Origin: Emticicia aquatica
GTDB taxonomy: Bacteria > Bacteroidota > Bacteroidia > Cytophagales > Spirosomataceae
Assembly: GCF_923079645.1 (NCBI RefSeq)
Contig: NZ_CAKLPY010000001.1
Location: 806,001 to 870,000 of the forward strand
Direction of reading: 5' to 3'
DNA: 64,000 nt
The notes beneath the pieces are model-generated. The model searched no databases. It saw only the letters and a program-made list of their open reading frames with translations, and was not told where the DNA came from. The position numbers were made by a program, and so were the translations under genes. Positions within the stretch are counted from its first letter, which is position 1. Each line of letters begins with the position of its first letter. Positions 62,132-64,000 of the stretch are shown piece by piece.

Positions 62132-62869
62132 ATGCTTACTTGTATCATTATCGAAGATGAGCCCTTAGCTCGAAATTTGATGGAAGCGTACGTTCAGAAA
62201 GTGCCACATTTGCAATTGCTCAAGTCATTTTCGAGTTCGTTGGCAGCTTTAGATTTCTTGAGAGAAAATACAGTAGATATTCTATTTTCAGATATTCAAA
62301 TGCCTGAAATTACAGGCATAACTTTGCTAAAAATTTTACAAAAAAAACCTTTAGTTATTCTTACCACAGCTTATTCAGAATATGCTTTGGAAGGATATGA
62401 ACTAGAGGTTTTTGATTATTTATTGAAGCCAATTAGCTTAGAAAGATTCTTGAAAGCCGTTGAAAGAGCTACTATTCGACTCACACAAACTCAACCAGTG
62501 ATTCATGAAAAAATTGTTCAAGAAATTAGCGTTAATTCTGAAGGAAGTCAAGCTTTTATTTTTGTGAAAGATGGTACAAAACTGGTTAAAATACGCTTAA
62601 ATGAAATCTTGTATATTGAAGGTTTAAAAGATTACGTGAGTATTCATACCAAAGAAAAAAAGGTGGTTACACTCCAAACAATGAAAAGTTTAGAAAGTCA
62701 ACTTCCTGATAGTCAATTTATTAGAATACATAATTCATTTATTATTGCCTTTGATGCTATTGATGCGATTGATAAAGAAAAAGTACAAATAGGCAAAAAT
62801 TTTCTACCCATCAGTGATACCTATCGAAAAGTTTTCAAAGAATTTATTGAGAAGAAGCAGGTTTCGTAA
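62132..62869 (+). CDS. LytTR-family response regulator
   Basis: From the ATG at 62132 (MLTCIIIEDEPLARNLM) the protein has 245 residues; the frame upstream to 62090 lacks support. The receiver domain has Asp9-Glu10 acidic pocket (IIIEDEP), phospho-acceptor Asp54 (ILFSDIQMPEITG) and Lys near 103 (VFDYLLKPIS). The LytTR DNA-binding domain is at the C-terminus (FVKDGTKLVKIRLNEILYIEGLKDYVSIHT, FIRIHNSFIIAFDAIDAI). Partner of the upstream kinase. Its end overlaps the convergent GDPD-like gene by 26 bases. Confidence 0.94.
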   Translation: MLTCIIIEDEPLARNLMEAYVQKVPHLQLLKSFSSSLAALDFLRENTVDILFSDIQMPEITGITLLKILQKKPLVILTTAYSEYALEGYELEVFDYLLKPISLERFLKAVERATIRLTQTQPVIHEKIVQEISVNSEGSQAFIFVKDGTKLVKIRLNEILYIEGLKDYVSIHTKEKKVVTLQTMKSLESQLPDSQFIRIHNSFIIAFDAIDAIDKEKVQIGKNFLPISDTYRKVFKEFIEKKQVS

Positions 62870-63791
62870 TTATCCGATGAATTTTATTTGTAGAATCGGT
62901 TCGAGGTTTTAATGTATCAATTTTAAATTTTTGAGGGAAGTTGAGTTGTATCGCATCATCGGTTGCACTCAATGCCGAAACCAAATATTTTACTTTATCA
63001 GTTTGAATAAAATCAGGATTTTTTCTGATTGCTTCCAAATTATCTTGTTCGGTTTCAACATTCCAAACAGCTACTCTGAAACCTTTATTGTGAGCAATTA
63101 TAAGTTGTTCGGCACTAATATCATCATTTGAAATTGTAATTCCGTATAGATTTAGTTCAGTGGCGGTTGTTAAGCCTTCTTCAAAAGTCTGCGGATAAAT
63201 GAAAAGTTTGAATCTTTCGTTTTTTCTAGCCAAAATAGATAAAAAATTTTTGTCATTCGACTCAATAAAGACTTTTCTTTGAATATCGTATTTATTGACA
63301 ATTTTCACGATTGCATTGGCAAAAGTAGATAAATATTCATCGTTTCGAGTATCAGCATTGTATAATTTACAATCGAATGTAAATTTGAAAGTACCCAAAT
63401 CATTGATATTAGAAAACAACTGCTCTAATGAAATGATTGAATATGATTTGTAGGGCATTTGGTCATAATATCCATTCTGTATCTCGTCAAAATTATAGGC
63501 ACTAACCAAGCCATTAAGGTTAGTTTTGGTTGTCAAATCAGAATCGTGGAAAGCAACCAATATGCTATCTTTTGTCATCTGAACATCAATTTCACTGCCA
63601 TCTGTTCCAAGATTCAAACAATTAACGATTGATTCAAACGAATTAATCGGATAAATTGACGAAATACCCATTCCTGCATGACCCAAAACTGTGATATTAT
63701 TGCGATTAAGATTAACAATCGAAAAAATCTCAGATTCTTTTTCACACGAAGAAAGCAACAAAATGATTGTAATCAAAGTAGCATTTTTCAT
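62844..63791 (-). CDS. Glycerophosphodiester phosphodiesterase-like lipoprotein
   Basis: The ATG at 63791 gives 315 residues with a lipoprotein signal (MKNATLITIILLLSSC). The TIM-barrel has GSEIDVQMTKDSILVAFHD, with the Glu-x-Asp metal ligands and His of the family. The first motif, normally H-R-G, reads GHAGMG, so the Arg is Ala; the usual PEN(T) reads YPINSF. Either the protein has a changed substrate or a modified mechanism. It lies 10 bases behind a barrel gene on the same strand and probably shares its operon. Confidence 0.83.
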   Translation of the reverse strand: MKNATLITIILLLSSCEKESEIFSIVNLNRNNITVLGHAGMGISSIYPINSFESIVNCLNLGTDGSEIDVQMTKDSILVAFHDSDLTTKTNLNGLVSAYNFDEIQNGYYDQMPYKSYSIISLEQLFSNINDLGTFKFTFDCKLYNADTRNDEYLSTFANAIVKIVNKYDIQRKVFIESNDKNFLSILARKNERFKLFIYPQTFEEGLTTATELNLYGITISNDDISAEQLIIAHNKGFRVAVWNVETEQDNLEAIRKNPDFIQTDKVKYLVSALSATDDAIQLNFPQKFKIDTLKPRTDSTNKIHRIITKPASSQ

Positions 63792-63801
63792 AGAAATGAC
63801 A

Positions 63802-64000
63802 TTAAAAACCATACCCTACTGATAGGCCAAACCAATTGTTATAAACTTTATTTGTAGAAATAATAGGAGAGTAGTTTAGCCGAAAAATTGGGCCACGTTT
63901 ATTTTTTTGATACCGATAGCCAACCGTAAAATTTGAACTAAGTGTAGTTTTTCGTTCGATTGTAAATGTACTTGTGTTGGTCTGTACTACGTTGGAAATG
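63802..64000 (-). CDS. Outer-membrane beta-barrel protein, C-terminal end (start outside window)
   Basis: On the minus strand an open frame enters from beyond 64000 and stops at 63804-63802. The 65 visible residues have alternating hydrophobic strands: TTLSSNFTVGYRYQKNKRGPIF, LNYSPIISTNKVYNNWFGLS and the terminal VGYGF with aromatic last residue, typical of an outer-membrane barrel. The family cannot be given from this fragment. Confidence 0.65.
   Translation of the reverse strand, partial: ISNVVQTNTSTFTIERKTTLSSNFTVGYRYQKNKRGPIFRLNYSPIISTNKVYNNWFGLSVGYGF

Overview
The window is a stretch of AT-rich chromosome from a member of the Bacteroidota, most likely a Cytophagales/Spirosomataceae-type bacterium. 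The evidence is as follows. There are many short Cys-lipoproteins and -AQ/-AQK type signal peptides. CarB lacks the C-terminal allosteric domain. There are OMP_b-brl/CarboxypepD-like barrels, a LytS/LytTR pair, a ThuA-PQQ-PKD-cytochrome c fusion protein, and promoters of the Bacteroidota TTTG-N19-TAnnTTTG type (best at 56893-56923). This is gene content and style only; no database search was possible. Most of the window is ordinary housekeeping and envelope genes in short transcription units, separated by clear hairpin terminators.

Layout. 1-20 kb: the end of clpB, small lipoproteins, a DUF3108/aminopeptidase pair, carB, an exported arabinofuranosidase-like glycosidase, tRNA-Thr, a DUF349 protein, pdxH, a GMC oxidoreductase, a 10-copy WG-repeat protein and pheT, which has three copies of a GGATACATTT repeat upstream. 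20-27 kb: methylmalonyl-CoA epimerase, then a tightly packed seven-gene operon: SpeD-like, zinc-ribbon/DUF4178, a 57-residue membrane peptide, DUF350, a membrane aminopropyltransferase, an exported flavin amine-oxidase-like protein and a His-containing multi-pass protein. 27-44 kb: a second GMC enzyme, mutS, a thioredoxin-like protein, a matrixin-like lipoprotein, tRNA-Arg, an isolated nuoIJK block whose NuoI carries a repetitive C-terminal tail, a flavoprotein, a Nudix hydrolase, the ThuA/PQQ/cytochrome fusion and envelope proteins. 44-50 kb: radA, a mutarotase-like protein, then a WYL regulator divergent from a phage-T4-like RNA ligase plus polynucleotide kinase-phosphatase pair. 50-64 kb: a YgiQ radical SAM protein, a DEAD-box helicase, TraB/GumN, hemerythrin-like, YceI and dienelactone hydrolase proteins, an outer-membrane receptor-like barrel divergent from a LytS/LytTR two-component system, and a GDPD-like lipoprotein behind the end of another barrel gene.

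Two gene sets deserve most attention. The operon at 20668-26893 looks like an envelope-associated polyamine-type pathway. Its SpeD homologue keeps the pyruvoyl-forming Glu-Ser and the processing His but has Ser where the catalytic Cys should be; its aminopropyltransferase is anchored by about seven membrane segments; its flavoenzyme looks exported; and its last protein has conserved-looking intramembrane histidines. Related DUF350/DUF4178/spermidine-synthase neighbourhoods are known from other phyla, but the chemistry is unresolved. The locus at 46838-49959 encodes a complete T4-style RNA break-repair pair (3'-end healing/5'-kinase plus Rnl1-type ligase) with its own WYL regulator and palindromic operator candidates, which suggests an inducible response to tRNA cleavage.

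Limits: all family assignments are from reading motifs and lengths. Several proteins (89 aa at 1994, 180 aa at 4860, 152 aa at 8625, 100 aa at 33017, 167 aa at 41969, 182 aa at 52261) could not be assigned a function.
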